DNA of 57,560 bases from NCBI RefSeq assembly GCF_000264785.1, contig NZ_AFJI01000069.1, positions 44 through 57,603 of the forward strand. Direction: 5' to 3'. A program made the position numbers and the translations under genes. Origin of the DNA: Edwardsiella ictaluri ATCC 33202 (GTDB taxonomy: Bacteria; Pseudomonadota; Gammaproteobacteria; Enterobacterales; Enterobacteriaceae). The number at the start of each line of letters is the position of its first letter. The first letter of the stretch is position 1. Of this stretch, positions 28,389 to 39,841 are shown one piece after another. Under the pieces are notes generated by a model, which saw nothing but the letters and a program-made list of their open reading frames with translations, was not told where the DNA came from and made no database searches.

Positions 28389-29834
28389 TCAGGCGGTGCC
28401 GCCGACGGTCATCGCATCCAGCCTCAGCGTCGGCTGGCCGACGCCGACCGGCACGCTCTGCCCCTCTTTGCCGCAGACCCCGACCCCCTTATCCAGCGCC
28501 AGATCGTTGCCCACCATCGAGATCTGCTGCATCGCCTCAATGCCGGAGCCGATCAGGGTCGCCCCCTTCACCGGATGGGTGATCCGTCCCTTCTCGATCA
28601 GATAGGCTTCAGAGGTGGAGAAGACAAACTTACCTGAGGTGATATCGACCTGACCACCGGCGAAGTTAGGGGCATACAACCCATACTCCACGCTCTCGAT
28701 AATCGCCTGCGGCGTGCTCTCCCCGGCCAGCATATAGGTGTTGGTCATCCGCGGCATCGGCAGGTGGGCATAGGATTCGCGGCGGCCGTTGCCGGTCGGC
28801 GCCATCCCCATCAGGCGGGCGTTGAGCTTATCCTGCATATAGCCACGCAGCACCCCGTTCTCAATCAGTACGTTGTACTGGCCGGGTACCCCTTCGTCAT
28901 CCACCGCCAGCGAACCGCGCCGCCCCTCCAGCGTACCATCGTCCACCACGGTACACAGCGGCGAGGCCACCTGCTGGCCCAGCTGACCGCTGAACACAGA
29001 GGTGCCGCGCCGGTTAAAGTCCCCCTCCAGCCCGTGGCCGACCGCCTCGTGCAGCAACACACCCGGCCAGCCGGCGCCGAGTACCACCGGCATGGTACCG
29101 GCCGGTGCCGCCTTGGCGTGCAGGTTGACCAGCGCCATGCGTACCGCCTCGCGCGCATAGGCATCGGCACACACCTCGCCGTCGTGGGGGGTCAGGAAGC
29201 AATCATAGCCAAAGCGGCCGCCGCCACCGCAGCTGCCGCGCTCGCGTCGGCCATCCTGCTCCACCAGCACGCTGACGGAGAGGCGCACCAACGGCCGTAC
29301 GTCCGCCGCCAGCGTACCGTCGCTGGCGGCCACCAGCACCAGCTCATACACCCCGGTCAGGCTGGCATTCACCTCCTGAACCCGGGCATCGGCCGCCCGC
29401 GCCACCCGATCGACCTGCGCCAGCAACGCGATCTTCTCCTCGCGTGGCAGGCTATCGAGCGGGGAGTGCGTGCCGTAGCGGGAGACCGCCTTGAGCCCTC
29501 CCAGGGTGTGCGATCGCCCATCGCCCTGCTCGCGCACGATGCTGCGCGCGGCGTGGGCGCTCTGGGTCAGCGCCTGCAGGGTTATCTGATCGGCATAGGC
29601 GAACCCGGTCTTTTCACCGTGGATGGCCCGCACCCCCACCCCCTGATCGATATGGTAAGAGCCCTCTTTAATGATGCGATCTTCCAATACCCAGGATTCG
29701 TGTACGCTGGACTGGAAATAGAGATCGGCATAGTCCAGGCGCCGTGCATTCAACTGCCCCAAGACATTATATAAATCCTGATGATTCAGATTGTTGGCAG
29801 CCAGTAACTGCTCACTGACAAACGTCAGACTCAT
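28389..29834 (-). CDS. tldD: Metalloprotease TldD
   Basis: Cytoplasmic zinc protease subunit (481 residues) that with TldE/PmbA degrades unfolded peptides and processes microcin B17 and the CcdA antitoxin in E. coli. The zinc motif [12 protein letters not shown] is near residue 262. [13 protein letters not shown] and [29 protein letters not shown] are typical. Full length compared with E. coli. It is the last of a tight minus-strand group with the nitrilase gene (seven-base gap) and yhdP (overlap), so the three are probably co-transcribed. Confidence 0.97.
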   Translation of the reverse strand: MSLTFVSEQLLAANNLNHQDLYNVLGQLNARRLDYADLYFQSSVHESWVLEDRIIKEGSYHIDQGVGVRAIHGEKTGFAYADQITLQALTQSAHAARSIVREQGDGRSHTLGGLKAVSRYGTHSPLDSLPREEKIALLAQVDRVARAADARVQEVNASLTGVYELVLVAASDGTLAADVRPLVRLSVSVLVEQDGRRERGSCGGGGRFGYDCFLTPHDGEVCADAYAREAVRMALVNLHAKAAPAGTMPVVLGAGWPGVLLHEAVGHGLEGDFNRRGTSVFSGQLGQQVASPLCTVVDDGTLEGRRGSLAVDDEGVPGQYNVLIENGVLRGYMQDKLNARLMGMAPTGNGRRESYAHLPMPRMTNTYMLAGESTPQAIIESVEYGLYAPNFAGGQVDITSGKFVFSTSEAYLIEKGRITHPVKGATLIGSGIEAMQQISMVGNDLALDKGVGVCGKEGQSVPVGVGQPTLRLDAMTVGGTA

Positions 29835-29841
29835 GGTGTAT

Positions 29842-30684
29842 TTACCCTTGGTGAAGATGGATCAGCTCAGGCTGGAATCGGTTGTGCTGTGCCAGTGGCA
29901 TCTGATCGCGCAGCACGCTCAGTGAGTTGGTATTCACGTTAATCTTTATCGGCCGTACAGCGTCGGTGTTCTGCTGCAGCACGCGGCCCCAGCCGTCCAC
30001 TGCCATGCTGTGGCCCCAGGTGCGCCGGGTATCTCCGTGGCTGCCGACCTGGGCCGACGCCAGAATATAGCACTGGTTTTCTATCGCCCGGGCGCGCAGC
30101 AGCACCTCCCAATGCGCCTCCCCCGTCACCCGGGTAAAAGCAGCCGGTACCGAGATAATCTCCGCCCCCTGCGCGCGCAGCGCCTGGAACAGGCCGGGAA
30201 AGCGCAGATCGTAGCAAATGGTCATCCCCAGGCGGCCAACCGGCGTATCCACCACCGTCACCATTTCACCGTGACGGTAAACGTCAGACTCGCGGTAACG
30301 GCCGTGCGCGTCACGCACCTCGACGTCGAACATGTGCAGCTTATCGTAGCGGGCGCGCAGCGTGCCGCCGTCGTCAAACAGCAGACTGCTGGAGGTAATG
30401 CCACCGACATCCTCGCGGCTGTACAGCGGCATTGAGCCGACCAACAGCCACACCCCGTAGCGACGTGCCAGAGAGCACACCGCCGCCTGAAGCGGACCGT
30501 CACCCTCCCGCTCAGCGTGCTGGCGGTACCCCGCGGCGTCGCTGAACAGCAGCGCATTCTCCGGGGTCAACGCCAGCCTGATATTGCCGTTGAGTTGCTT
30601 CAACTGCTGCTCAATCTGTGCCAGGTTGGCGCGGCTGTTTTCGCCGCTGCACAGTTGCAGTAAGGCGACGTTGGCATTCCTCAT
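29842..30684 (-). CDS. Carbon-nitrogen hydrolase, Nit1-like (probable deaminated glutathione amidase)
   Basis: Nitrilase-superfamily enzyme of 280 residues with a complete Glu-Lys-Cys triad: E42 in TPEN, K115 in [10 protein letters not shown] and C157 in ICYDLRFPG. The block [11 protein letters not shown] and the later [18 protein letters not shown] are typical of the Nit1 branch, which hydrolyses deaminated glutathione. That specificity is an inference from motifs. The start overlaps the yhdP stop by four bases (ATGA) and tldD follows after seven bases, so it is translated as part of this operon. E. coli K-12 lacks the gene at this place. Confidence 0.9.
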   Translation of the reverse strand: MRNANVALLQLCSGENSRANLAQIEQQLKQLNGNIRLALTPENALLFSDAAGYRQHAEREGDGPLQAAVCSLARRYGVWLLVGSMPLYSREDVGGITSSSLLFDDGGTLRARYDKLHMFDVEVRDAHGRYRESDVYRHGEMVTVVDTPVGRLGMTICYDLRFPGLFQALRAQGAEIISVPAAFTRVTGEAHWEVLLRARAIENQCYILASAQVGSHGDTRRTWGHSMAVDGWGRVLQQNTDAVRPIKINVNTNSLSVLRDQMPLAQHNRFQPELIHLHQG

Positions 30685-33600
30685 TGTGCCTTCTCCTTCT
30701 TCGGCTGACGTAACACTTCATGGATCGTCGGGCTGTCGAGCCCACCGCTTATGTTGTAGCGTATCAGCGATATTTTATTCCACAATGGCGCCAGCACTTT
30801 TGACGCGGCAAAGACCGCGGCCCCCACCACCGGATTAACGGCAAAGGCGGTGGCCACGCCGACCGTCGCCGACAGCTCCGGTGCGATCACCGCCTGCATA
30901 TCGATCCGCTGGGTCACCAGGTTCACCGTGCCGTCCATCGCCACGTCCGCAGAGAGGCCATCGATCAGCAGATTGTCCGTCGACATCACCCCGTTATGCA
31001 GGGCGATATGTCCCTTGATGCCATCGAAGTAAAAACCTTCGCCGAAGGTGTCTCTAAAGTCCAGACGCAGCTTGCGCAGCAGGGCATCAAAGCTTACCAA
31101 CCGCAGTAGCTGGCCAGCGCGGCCGGTATCCATGCTCTCAAGCACCCCCTTGCCCAGGCGTACCCGCAGCGTGCCATCCAGCGTCTCTATGTGCGGCTGC
31201 CAGGGTTCCCCCTGCCAGCGGAGATCGTAGTCGCCCTTAAAGGCGGACTGCTTCAGCGGCAGGGTCAGGCCAAAAAAGTCCGCGCTGTCCGTCAGGTTCG
31301 CGCCCTGCAGTACCCCGCTGATCTGCGTCCGGCTAATGCCGTCCTGTTGCTGCCAGCGGCCACTCAGCGTCAGGCGGGTGTTACCGCTGTCCAGCAGGCC
31401 ATCCGTCAGCTGCAGGGTATCCCCCTCCACCCGCATATCGGCGGCCACTTTCCCCAGATTTTGCCCCATAAACCAGCACGACTTACAGCGCAGCTGCATG
31501 GTCGGCCAGCGACGAAACAGGGGCGGCTGACCGGTGAGCGGCCGGGCGATGGGCTCCGCCGCGCTCCCCTGTGTCACCGGCTGGGGAGCGTAGTAGAGAA
31601 AGTCCAGCGCGGCGCTCAGCGTCCCGGCGCCCAGACGCGCGGTACCGCGGATTTCTCGGCCATTGGCGCGCAGATGCGTCGTCTCCCCCTGTCGCGTCAG
31701 CGCCAGGCTCAGCTGGTGCCAGGCCTGGCCACCCAACAGCAGACGCGGCGTAGAAAGGGCTATCTGCGTCGGCAGGCGCAGCACGCTGCGGCTGTCCAGC
31801 TGCGGCGACAGCGGCGCCGCCAGCAGGGCCAGCCACCCGGCACCGTCCAGCGGCGGCAGGCGCAGCGTGACCTGGCCGGGCTGTGTCTGCGGCGCAGCGC
31901 TGCTCTGACTGTCCCAGCTCAGACTGTCCAGCACCACGCCGCGTGGGGCGAGCGCCACGTTCGCGGCAAAATGGCTATCGTGGCCCAGGCTGCCGCTGAG
32001 CGTAAAGCCCGCCATATCGCCGTCGGCGTTAACCTTCAGCCGCTGGGCCGCGCCGGCCGCTTTCGTCAGCGGCGCGGGCAGCGTGCTGGCCACCGCGCGC
32101 AGGTCGGCCTCGACGTTGACCTGATAGCGGCTGGCGCCGCGCTCAGGCAGATCGATCGTCACCTTACCCTGCCAGGGGGCGTTCCCCTGCAGACGCGTAT
32201 CCATTCCCGGCGGCAGCCACGGCAGACGGGACGGCAGCCAGTCGCCGTTCAGATCGACTGCAACCTGATACCGTTCGGTCTGGGGAGCAGTGGCAAACTG
32301 CAGCGTCAGCGGCTGCCCCAGCCAGTGGGCGCTCAGCCGATCGCTCTGCAGGCGGCCATCGTCGAAGCGAAACGCGCCGCTGACCCCCTGCATCTGGCTG
32401 TCTATGGGCTTGATAAAAAGTGAGTTATTGTCCAGGCGTACCTCTCCGCGGGCGCGGGTATCGCCGCCGTCAAGCGGGATATCCAGATCCAGGCGGCCGG
32501 TTACGTCACCGCCCACCTGCAGCTCATCCAGCGTTGCACCTACCGAGTTTTTCAACGGCGACCGCATGAAGTAGTCGCGCACCGCCTTGCCGCTGCCAGC
32601 TACCCCGGCGCGGATCAGCAGACGCTCAGCACCATACCGCGGTATGTCGGCGTAAATATTGCTTCCGCGCGCCGCCCCCAGATGGGCTGACGGCGCAAAC
32701 ATCCACAGCCCGTCGTTAAGAAAATTGAGGTCGATGGACAGATCGGTCAGGGGAGCCCAGTCCGGCTGAAAGCGGAAGGTGGCCTGGCGCAGCGGCACAT
32801 AGACCTGGAACTGACCGTCGTGATGCAGATAGGGGAACTGCTGCGGATCGCCGTCATACAGCAGCGTGGCGTTCTCCACCGCCCCCCCCTCCAGCGCCCC
32901 GCTCAGGTAGTCCGTCAGCGCCGTTCCCATCAGCGGCTCGGGGAAGTAGCGCCAGGCTTCGCGGGCGTCCGTCAGGCGAATACCGGCCAGAATACTGAGC
33001 AGCGCCGACCCCGTCGTCGGCTGATGGTAGCGGAAGCCCCCGTGGCTCCACAGGGCACGTGCCTGCACATCCATATCTTGCCCGCTCAGCGTCCACCCCT
33101 GACCATCACGGGTAAAGCTGACCGTGCCGCTGGCGCGCTGCACCGACAGCGGTACCCGGAACATCGCGGCATAGGGCAGGGTGCTCTCTTGCAGCTTAAA
33201 GCGCAGCCGGGCATCCTGCCCGCTGCCGCTCAGGGAGCCGCTGAAGCGATCGATGCCGGGCAGCCGCTTCCAGGGCTGCCAGCTGACGCCGTGCCAATCA
33301 GCCAGCACCCGGCTGCGCCCGGGCTGCTGCAGCGGAATATCGATGCCCACCCGGCTGATGTATCCCTGCGGCTGCAGACGCTGCAGTGGCTCCACCAGCG
33401 CCGGTGACAGAAAGCTGAAGGCCGGCAGCAGCGGTGTAATACGCGCCAGCTGCAGATCGGTGGCCCGCAGCCGCAGCTCCTCATCCTGCGTCGTTCCCTG
33501 TTGAGGCAGATAGAGCAGGCTCAGATGCCCCGCGGGCCACGGCTGCCCGTCCGTCGCCAGGTTGAGTCTGGGGACATCCAGCTGCCAGCCGCCGTCGCGA

Positions 33601-34466
33601 CGCGTCGCCTGGAGCGTCAGATCGTTCACCGTCAGCCGGTGCGGCCGATCGTCTGCACGCCATCCCGCCTGGCCATCACGCAGGCGGATCAGCGCCCCCG
33701 CCAGCTCGCCGTCACGGACGCTGAGCCAGGAGGCCAGGCTAAAATCGGCCGCGTTCAGTCCGGTATTGCGGTTGATCCAGCGGCTCAGCCAGGGTCGCAG
33801 ATCGATTTGGTCCGCCTGCAGGTAGATCTCGCCGTCGCTGAGCAGGCCATTCTTATCGCGCAGATCCATGCGCAGCTGCAGATTTCCGTGCTGCCCCTGC
33901 GGGGTGGAGAAGCTGACCTCCCCTTCTGCGCGGTGACGCTCTGGGCCGTTGACCCAGGTCAGCTGGGAGACGGTCAGCTGCAGCGGAACGCCGGAGGGAG
34001 AGGGAAAGCGCAGGCGGCTGTCGCGCAGGGTAAAGTGGTCAAACTGGCGCAGGAAGATGTTGCTCAGCTCGTCGCGCTTCAGGCCGCCGTGGCCCTCTTC
34101 GCGCGCCAGTGGGCGATCGGTGCTGGCCTGCAGCTGATAGAACGTCAGATCGCGAAACTGCGGACGCGCGTGCAGCAGTGACTGCCAGACGTCCAGTCCC
34201 AGCGTCATACGCCGTACCTGCAGCAGCCCCTGCTCTCCCCGCAGAGCGATGTCGCGCGCCTCCAGCATGGGGCCAAAAGCGTGCCAGCTGGCGCTCAGCT
34301 CGCCGATGGTCAGCGGCGCACCGATAAACTGGCCGAGGCGTGCGGCGATCTGCGGGCGTACGCTGTCAATATGCGGCAGCAGTAAACGCAGCCCGCTCAC
34401 CAGCAAAGCGACCAGTACGATCAGGGTCGCCAGCGTTGCCAGCAGGTAACCGGACAGTCGCCTCAC
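30681..34466 (-). CDS. yhdP: AsmA-like envelope protein YhdP
   Basis: Very large inner-membrane-anchored periplasmic protein (1261 residues). One membrane segment at residues 7-29 is followed by a long, beta-rich AsmA-like region. Near the C-terminus RIDMQAVIAPELSATVGVATAFAVNPVVGAAVF is the conserved hydrophobic signature of YhdP. In E. coli, YhdP with TamB and YdbH moves phospholipid from the inner to the outer membrane. Length matches the E. coli protein (about 1266). First gene of the yhdP-nit-tldD group, 62 bases downstream of rng. Confidence 0.95.
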   Translation of the reverse strand: MRRLSGYLLATLATLIVLVALLVSGLRLLLPHIDSVRPQIAARLGQFIGAPLTIGELSASWHAFGPMLEARDIALRGEQGLLQVRRMTLGLDVWQSLLHARPQFRDLTFYQLQASTDRPLAREEGHGGLKRDELSNIFLRQFDHFTLRDSRLRFPSPSGVPLQLTVSQLTWVNGPERHRAEGEVSFSTPQGQHGNLQLRMDLRDKNGLLSDGEIYLQADQIDLRPWLSRWINRNTGLNAADFSLASWLSVRDGELAGALIRLRDGQAGWRADDRPHRLTVNDLTLQATRRDGGWQLDVPRLNLATDGQPWPAGHLSLLYLPQQGTTQDEELRLRATDLQLARITPLLPAFSFLSPALVEPLQRLQPQGYISRVGIDIPLQQPGRSRVLADWHGVSWQPWKRLPGIDRFSGSLSGSGQDARLRFKLQESTLPYAAMFRVPLSVQRASGTVSFTRDGQGWTLSGQDMDVQARALWSHGGFRYHQPTTGSALLSILAGIRLTDAREAWRYFPEPLMGTALTDYLSGALEGGAVENATLLYDGDPQQFPYLHHDGQFQVYVPLRQATFRFQPDWAPLTDLSIDLNFLNDGLWMFAPSAHLGAARGSNIYADIPRYGAERLLIRAGVAGSGKAVRDYFMRSPLKNSVGATLDELQVGGDVTGRLDLDIPLDGGDTRARGEVRLDNNSLFIKPIDSQMQGVSGAFRFDDGRLQSDRLSAHWLGQPLTLQFATAPQTERYQVAVDLNGDWLPSRLPWLPPGMDTRLQGNAPWQGKVTIDLPERGASRYQVNVEADLRAVASTLPAPLTKAAGAAQRLKVNADGDMAGFTLSGSLGHDSHFAANVALAPRGVVLDSLSWDSQSSAAPQTQPGQVTLRLPPLDGAGWLALLAAPLSPQLDSRSVLRLPTQIALSTPRLLLGGQAWHQLSLALTRQGETTHLRANGREIRGTARLGAGTLSAALDFLYYAPQPVTQGSAAEPIARPLTGQPPLFRRWPTMQLRCKSCWFMGQNLGKVAADMRVEGDTLQLTDGLLDSGNTRLTLSGRWQQQDGISRTQISGVLQGANLTDSADFFGLTLPLKQSAFKGDYDLRWQGEPWQPHIETLDGTLRVRLGKGVLESMDTGRAGQLLRLVSFDALLRKLRLDFRDTFGEGFYFDGIKGHIALHNGVMSTDNLLIDGLSADVAMDGTVNLVTQRIDMQAVIAPELSATVGVATAFAVNPVVGAAVFAASKVLAPLWNKISLIRYNISGGLDSPTIHEVLRQPKKEKAQ

Positions 34467-34528
34467 GCCGTTCTCCTATCGTTCAAACCTAACCCAGCGG
34501 ATCGATCCCGTCCCCGGCGTCAACGCCG

Positions 34529-35998
34529 TTACATCATCACCACGTCGAACTGCTCCTGACTGTAGAGCGGCTCAATCTGTACTTTAACCTGTTTGCCGAC
34601 AAACAACTCGACCTCCGCCAGTGCGTGGGACTCTTCGCTCTTCAGCGCCTCACCCACCGCCGGAGAGGCATACACCAGAAAGCGATCGCTGTCATAGGCA
34701 TGGTGCACCCGCACGATCTCACGCAGCACCTCATAGCAGACCGTCTCCACGGTTTTTACCGTGCCGCGGCCGTGGCAGGTAGGACACTCACCGCACAGTA
34801 CGTGCTCGATGCTCTCACGGGTACGCTTACGGGTCATCTCTACCAAGCCTAGCTGCGAAAAGCCATTGATGCTGGTTTTCGCCCGATCCTTGCCGAGAGC
34901 CTGATCCAGCGAGTGCAGCACCCGCCGCCGGTGATCCTCGCAGCTCATGTCGATAAAGTCGATGATGATGATGCCGCCCAGGTTGCGCAGACGCAGCTGG
35001 CGGGCAATGGCCTGGGTCGCCTCTACGTTGGTATTGAAGATGGTCTCATCCAGGTTGCGATGGCCGACGAAGGCGCCGGTGTTAATGTCGATGGTGGTCA
35101 TCGCCTCGGTCTGATCGATGATCAGATAGCCGCCCGACTTCAGCTCCACCCGGCGCTCCAGCGCCCGCTGGATCTCATTCTCCACATCGTACATGTCAAA
35201 GATCGGCTGCTTACCGCTGTATAGCTCCAGGCAGTGGGTCATCTCCGGCATATATTCGCGGGTGAAATCCTGCAGCAGATCGTAGGTCAGGCGCGAGTCC
35301 ACCCGGATGCGATTCAGCGGGGCACCGGCAAAGTCGCGCAACACCCGCGGCGCCAGCGCCAGCTCACCGTACAGCATACACTTGGTCTTATTGCGACGCT
35401 TACGCTCCATCACCTTGATCCACAGACGCTTGAGAAAGGCAGCATCCTGCGCCAGCTCCTCATCATCGATCCCCTCCGCCGCCGTGCGGATAATAAAGCC
35501 GCCCAGCGCATCGCAGTGCGGGGCGACGATCGCCTTCAGGCGCTCACGCTCTGCCTCGCTGTCGATGCGCTGCGATACCCCGACATGGCTGGCACCCGGC
35601 ATGAATACCAGATAGCGCGACGGCAAGGTAATATCGGTGGTCAGCCGCGCCCCCTTGGTGCCCAGCGGATCCTTTACCACCTGCACCATCAGATCCTGCC
35701 CCTGACGCACCAGCTCGGCGATATCACGCACGTGAAAGTTCTTCTGCTCATCACCGGCAACGCATTCAGTGTGCGGCATAATGTCGGAGGCGTGCAGAAA
35801 CGCCGCCTTCTCCAGACCAATATCTACAAAGGCCGCCTGCATTCCAGGCAGAACCCGGCTCACGCGCCCTTTGTATATATTGCCAACGATGCCCCGCTTG
35901 GACTCCCGCTCAATATGGATCTCCTGCAGGATACCACCATCGATATAAGCTACGCGCGTTTCCGATGGGGTAATGTTAACCAACAGTTCAGTTGTCAT
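34529..35998 (-). CDS. rng: Ribonuclease G
   Basis: Endoribonuclease of 489 residues that matures the 5' end of 16S rRNA and takes part in mRNA decay. The N-terminal S1 domain (about 38-120) contains [25 protein letters not shown]. The RNase E/G catalytic core has [20 protein letters not shown] near 295-314 and [11 protein letters not shown] near 345. The zinc-link cysteines are seen as [11 protein letters not shown] near 406. The ATG at 35998 matches E. coli; the frame opens five codons earlier. The start overlaps yhdE by 11 bases. Confidence 0.97.
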   Translation of the reverse strand: MTTELLVNITPSETRVAYIDGGILQEIHIERESKRGIVGNIYKGRVSRVLPGMQAAFVDIGLEKAAFLHASDIMPHTECVAGDEQKNFHVRDIAELVRQGQDLMVQVVKDPLGTKGARLTTDITLPSRYLVFMPGASHVGVSQRIDSEAERERLKAIVAPHCDALGGFIIRTAAEGIDDEELAQDAAFLKRLWIKVMERKRRNKTKCMLYGELALAPRVLRDFAGAPLNRIRVDSRLTYDLLQDFTREYMPEMTHCLELYSGKQPIFDMYDVENEIQRALERRVELKSGGYLIIDQTEAMTTIDINTGAFVGHRNLDETIFNTNVEATQAIARQLRLRNLGGIIIIDFIDMSCEDHRRRVLHSLDQALGKDRAKTSINGFSQLGLVEMTRKRTRESIEHVLCGECPTCHGRGTVKTVETVCYEVLREIVRVHHAYDSDRFLVYASPAVGEALKSEESHALAEVELFVGKQVKVQIEPLYSQEQFDVVMM

Positions 35999-36581
35999 GA
36001 TCTCTCCTCTCATCCCTTAACGCCATAAAGCGTGCCAGCAGCTCGCGGGTCTCCGCCAGCGGCAGTCCCATCACCGCATGATAACTGCCGTTGATCGCGC
36101 GGACGAAACAGCCCCCCTGACCCTGAATGCCGTAGGCACCGGCCTTATCCAGCGGCTCGCCGCTGGCCACATAGTCGGCGATCTGCGCCTCGCTCAGGGT
36201 ACAGAAGGTCACGTCGGTCACCACATGGCAGCTGAGGCAGTCCCGCCGATCGGCCAGAGTCAGCGCCGTGATCACCTGATGGCTGCGCCCGGACAGGCGC
36301 CGCAGCATCAATGCCGCCTGCGCCGGATCCTGCGGCTTTTCCAGCACGTCGCCGTCGAGCACCACGATGGTATCGGCCCCCAACACCGGACGATCCTGCG
36401 CCGCGGCAACCACGCCGGCCTGCGCCTTGTCGCGCGACAGGCGACAGACATACGCCAGCGGCGCCTCGTTTGGACGGCGCTGCTCCTCCACACTCAGCGT
36501 TAAACGCTCAAAGGGAATGGCCATCAGCGTCAGCAGTTCACGCCGACGCGGGGAGCCAGAGGCCAGATAGATTTCACACAT
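35988..36581 (-). CDS. yhdE: Maf-family nucleoside triphosphate pyrophosphatase YhdE
   Basis: House-cleaning nucleotide pyrophosphatase (197 residues); the E. coli orthologue hydrolyses dTTP and UTP. Maf motifs are intact: [10 protein letters not shown] at residues 8-17, [11 protein letters not shown] near 68 with the catalytic aspartate, and [13 protein letters not shown] near 144. It lies between mreD and rng as in E. coli and overlaps rng by 11 bases, so it probably belongs to the mre operon read-through. Confidence 0.96.
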   Translation of the reverse strand: MCEIYLASGSPRRRELLTLMAIPFERLTLSVEEQRRPNEAPLAYVCRLSRDKAQAGVVAAAQDRPVLGADTIVVLDGDVLEKPQDPAQAALMLRRLSGRSHQVITALTLADRRDCLSCHVVTDVTFCTLSEAQIADYVASGEPLDKAGAYGIQGQGGCFVRAINGSYHAVMGLPLAETRELLARFMALRDERRDHDN

Positions 36582-36621
36582 ACGCTTTCGATAACCCTGT
36601 ATTCAGCACCGCCGCACACCG

Positions 36622-37110
36622 TCACTGCACGGCAAACTGGCGGCGGACCTTACGCATCAGCAGGAACAGCCACGGCCATAGCAACCCGTTCACTACACTA
36701 CTCCAGAATACTTCAGGGCGGAATGCGGCGTTCGTTACCACAAACTCTCCCCAGAAAATCACGATGTCCATCGCCGCCGTCAGCGCCATGACCATCAGAG
36801 CCTGCTGCCACAGCGCCATATTGCGCAGCAGCTGAAACTTAAAGGCCACCAGATAGGCCAGCAGGCTAAAGGCCAGCGCGCGGATCCCCAGGGTTGACCC
36901 CAGGATCAGATCCCATCCCAGTCCCAGCAGAAAGCCGGTGCCGACGTTAACCCGGTGCGGCAGCGCCATGGTCCAGTAAATCAGAAACAGCGCCATCCAG
37001 TTAGGGCGAAACATGGCAATATCATCCGGCCAAGGCATAATCTGCAGGACATAGGCCAACAGGAAGAACAGCACGATAATCCAGCTTCCATGACTACGGT
37101 ATCCCGACAT
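36622..37110 (-). CDS. mreD: Rod shape-determining protein MreD
   Basis: Inner-membrane protein of 162 residues with about five or six membrane segments, part of the MreBCD elongation complex. Shared with E. coli are [24 protein letters not shown] near 34-57 and [21 protein letters not shown]. The start overlaps the mreC stop by one base (TAATG). Confidence 0.96.
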   Translation of the reverse strand: MSGYRSHGSWIIVLFFLLAYVLQIMPWPDDIAMFRPNWMALFLIYWTMALPHRVNVGTGFLLGLGWDLILGSTLGIRALAFSLLAYLVAFKFQLLRNMALWQQALMVMALTAAMDIVIFWGEFVVTNAAFRPEVFWSSVVNGLLWPWLFLLMRKVRRQFAVQ

Positions 37111-38168
37111 CAGCGCACCTCCTGTTTATTGCCCTGCGGCGGTACCGTACCCGGCGCGGCGGTCAGCTTCGCGCCTCCCACCGCAGAGGCGGAGGGAGGC
37201 GTCGATGCAGACTCTGCATCCGATGCGGGAGGCGGCGCCGGCGGCCCCATCGCCGACGGCGGCGGCAGCACCTGCGGCATCATCTGCATCAGGCGCTCGT
37301 TGGCCACCCGCTGTACCGCATCCGGCGGCAACGGCGGGCTGCCGTCACGATCGCCGCTCCACAGCAGCAGCAGGTAACGCAGGCGCTGCAGACCGGCGGT
37401 CGGTCGCGCCTTGATCACCGTATAGGCACGCTGGTTATCCACCTTCACCGACGAGACAACCGCCACCGGGTAACCCTCTGGGAAACGACCGCCCAGACCG
37501 GAGGTCACCAGTACATCACCGACGCGAATATCGGTGTTTGCCGGCAGATGCTCCAGCTGCAGATCGTCACTGCAGCCATTACCGGCGGCCAGCACGCGGA
37601 TATCGTTACGCAACACCTGAATCGGCAGTGCGTGGGAGGCGTTGCAGATCAGCAGCACCCGGCTGGTCGCTTTACCGACCGCCACCACCTGGCCAACCAC
37701 TCCTTTATCGCTGATCACTGGCTGGCCGAAGTAAACGCCGCTGTTGCTGCCCTTATCGATCACCACCTGATCGCTGTAGGGATCGGGCAGCGTAGAGATG
37801 ACCTGGGTCACCATCTTGTGTTCATCCTGACGCAACGGCGAACCCAACAGTTCGCGTAGGCGCGCGTTTTCCTGCTTCAATTGTCCCTGCAGCAGCAGAT
37901 CGCTGTTTTTTAATAAGAGTTCTTGGCGAAGCGCCCGGTTTTCCAGCTCCAGCCGATCACGGGTGGCGAACGTATTGGAAAGGGTATCCAGGAACTGACG
38001 GGGACCGTTGGACAGATAATAGAACGGACTCACGGAGGTATCGAGGTAGGTGCGGAGCTGCTGAAACATACCCAGACGACTGTCAGCCACCACCAATCCT
38101 ACCGCCGCCACCACCGCCAAAAAAAGTCGCAGTTGCAGGGAGGGGCCCCTGCTGAATATCGGCTTCAT
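37110..38168 (-). CDS. mreC: Rod shape-determining protein MreC
   Basis: Bitopic membrane protein (352 residues) that organises the lateral-wall synthesis complex in the periplasm. A membrane segment lies near residues 10-30, followed by a coiled coil (about 70-110: [20 protein letters not shown]), then the two beta-barrel domains with [17 protein letters not shown] and [15 protein letters not shown]. From about residue 295 the tail is rich in Pro, Ala and Ser and is low in complexity, as in E. coli but with its own sequence. Middle gene of mreBCD. Confidence 0.96.
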   Translation of the reverse strand: MKPIFSRGPSLQLRLFLAVVAAVGLVVADSRLGMFQQLRTYLDTSVSPFYYLSNGPRQFLDTLSNTFATRDRLELENRALRQELLLKNSDLLLQGQLKQENARLRELLGSPLRQDEHKMVTQVISTLPDPYSDQVVIDKGSNSGVYFGQPVISDKGVVGQVVAVGKATSRVLLICNASHALPIQVLRNDIRVLAAGNGCSDDLQLEHLPANTDIRVGDVLVTSGLGGRFPEGYPVAVVSSVKVDNQRAYTVIKARPTAGLQRLRYLLLLWSGDRDGSPPLPPDAVQRVANERLMQMMPQVLPPPSAMGPPAPPPASDAESASTPPSASAVGGAKLTAAPGTVPPQGNKQEVR

Positions 38169-38242
38169 AAAATTGCGTTATCCTCGACGTCGAACCTGCG
38201 CCGCACGCAGACCCGCGCATGTAGCGATCGCGCGATACACGA

Positions 38243-38274
38243 ACACCGGACAGGGAGATCTCCCCACCCGGTGT
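38243..38274 (-). terminator. Stem-loop in the mreB-mreC gap
   Basis: ACACCGG (38243-38249) pairs with CCGGTGT (38268-38274), enclosing a second palindrome GGGAGATCTCCC (38253-38264). It lies in the 155-base gap after mreB. A partial terminator here would explain higher production of MreB than of MreC and MreD, as known for E. coli. No U-tract, so this is an inference. Confidence 0.4.
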
Positions 38275-38323
38275 CAGGCATTCGTATCATCCCCGGCGGA
38301 CGCCCGCGCCCGCCGCAGAGGGA

Positions 38324-39841
<1,518 letters not shown>

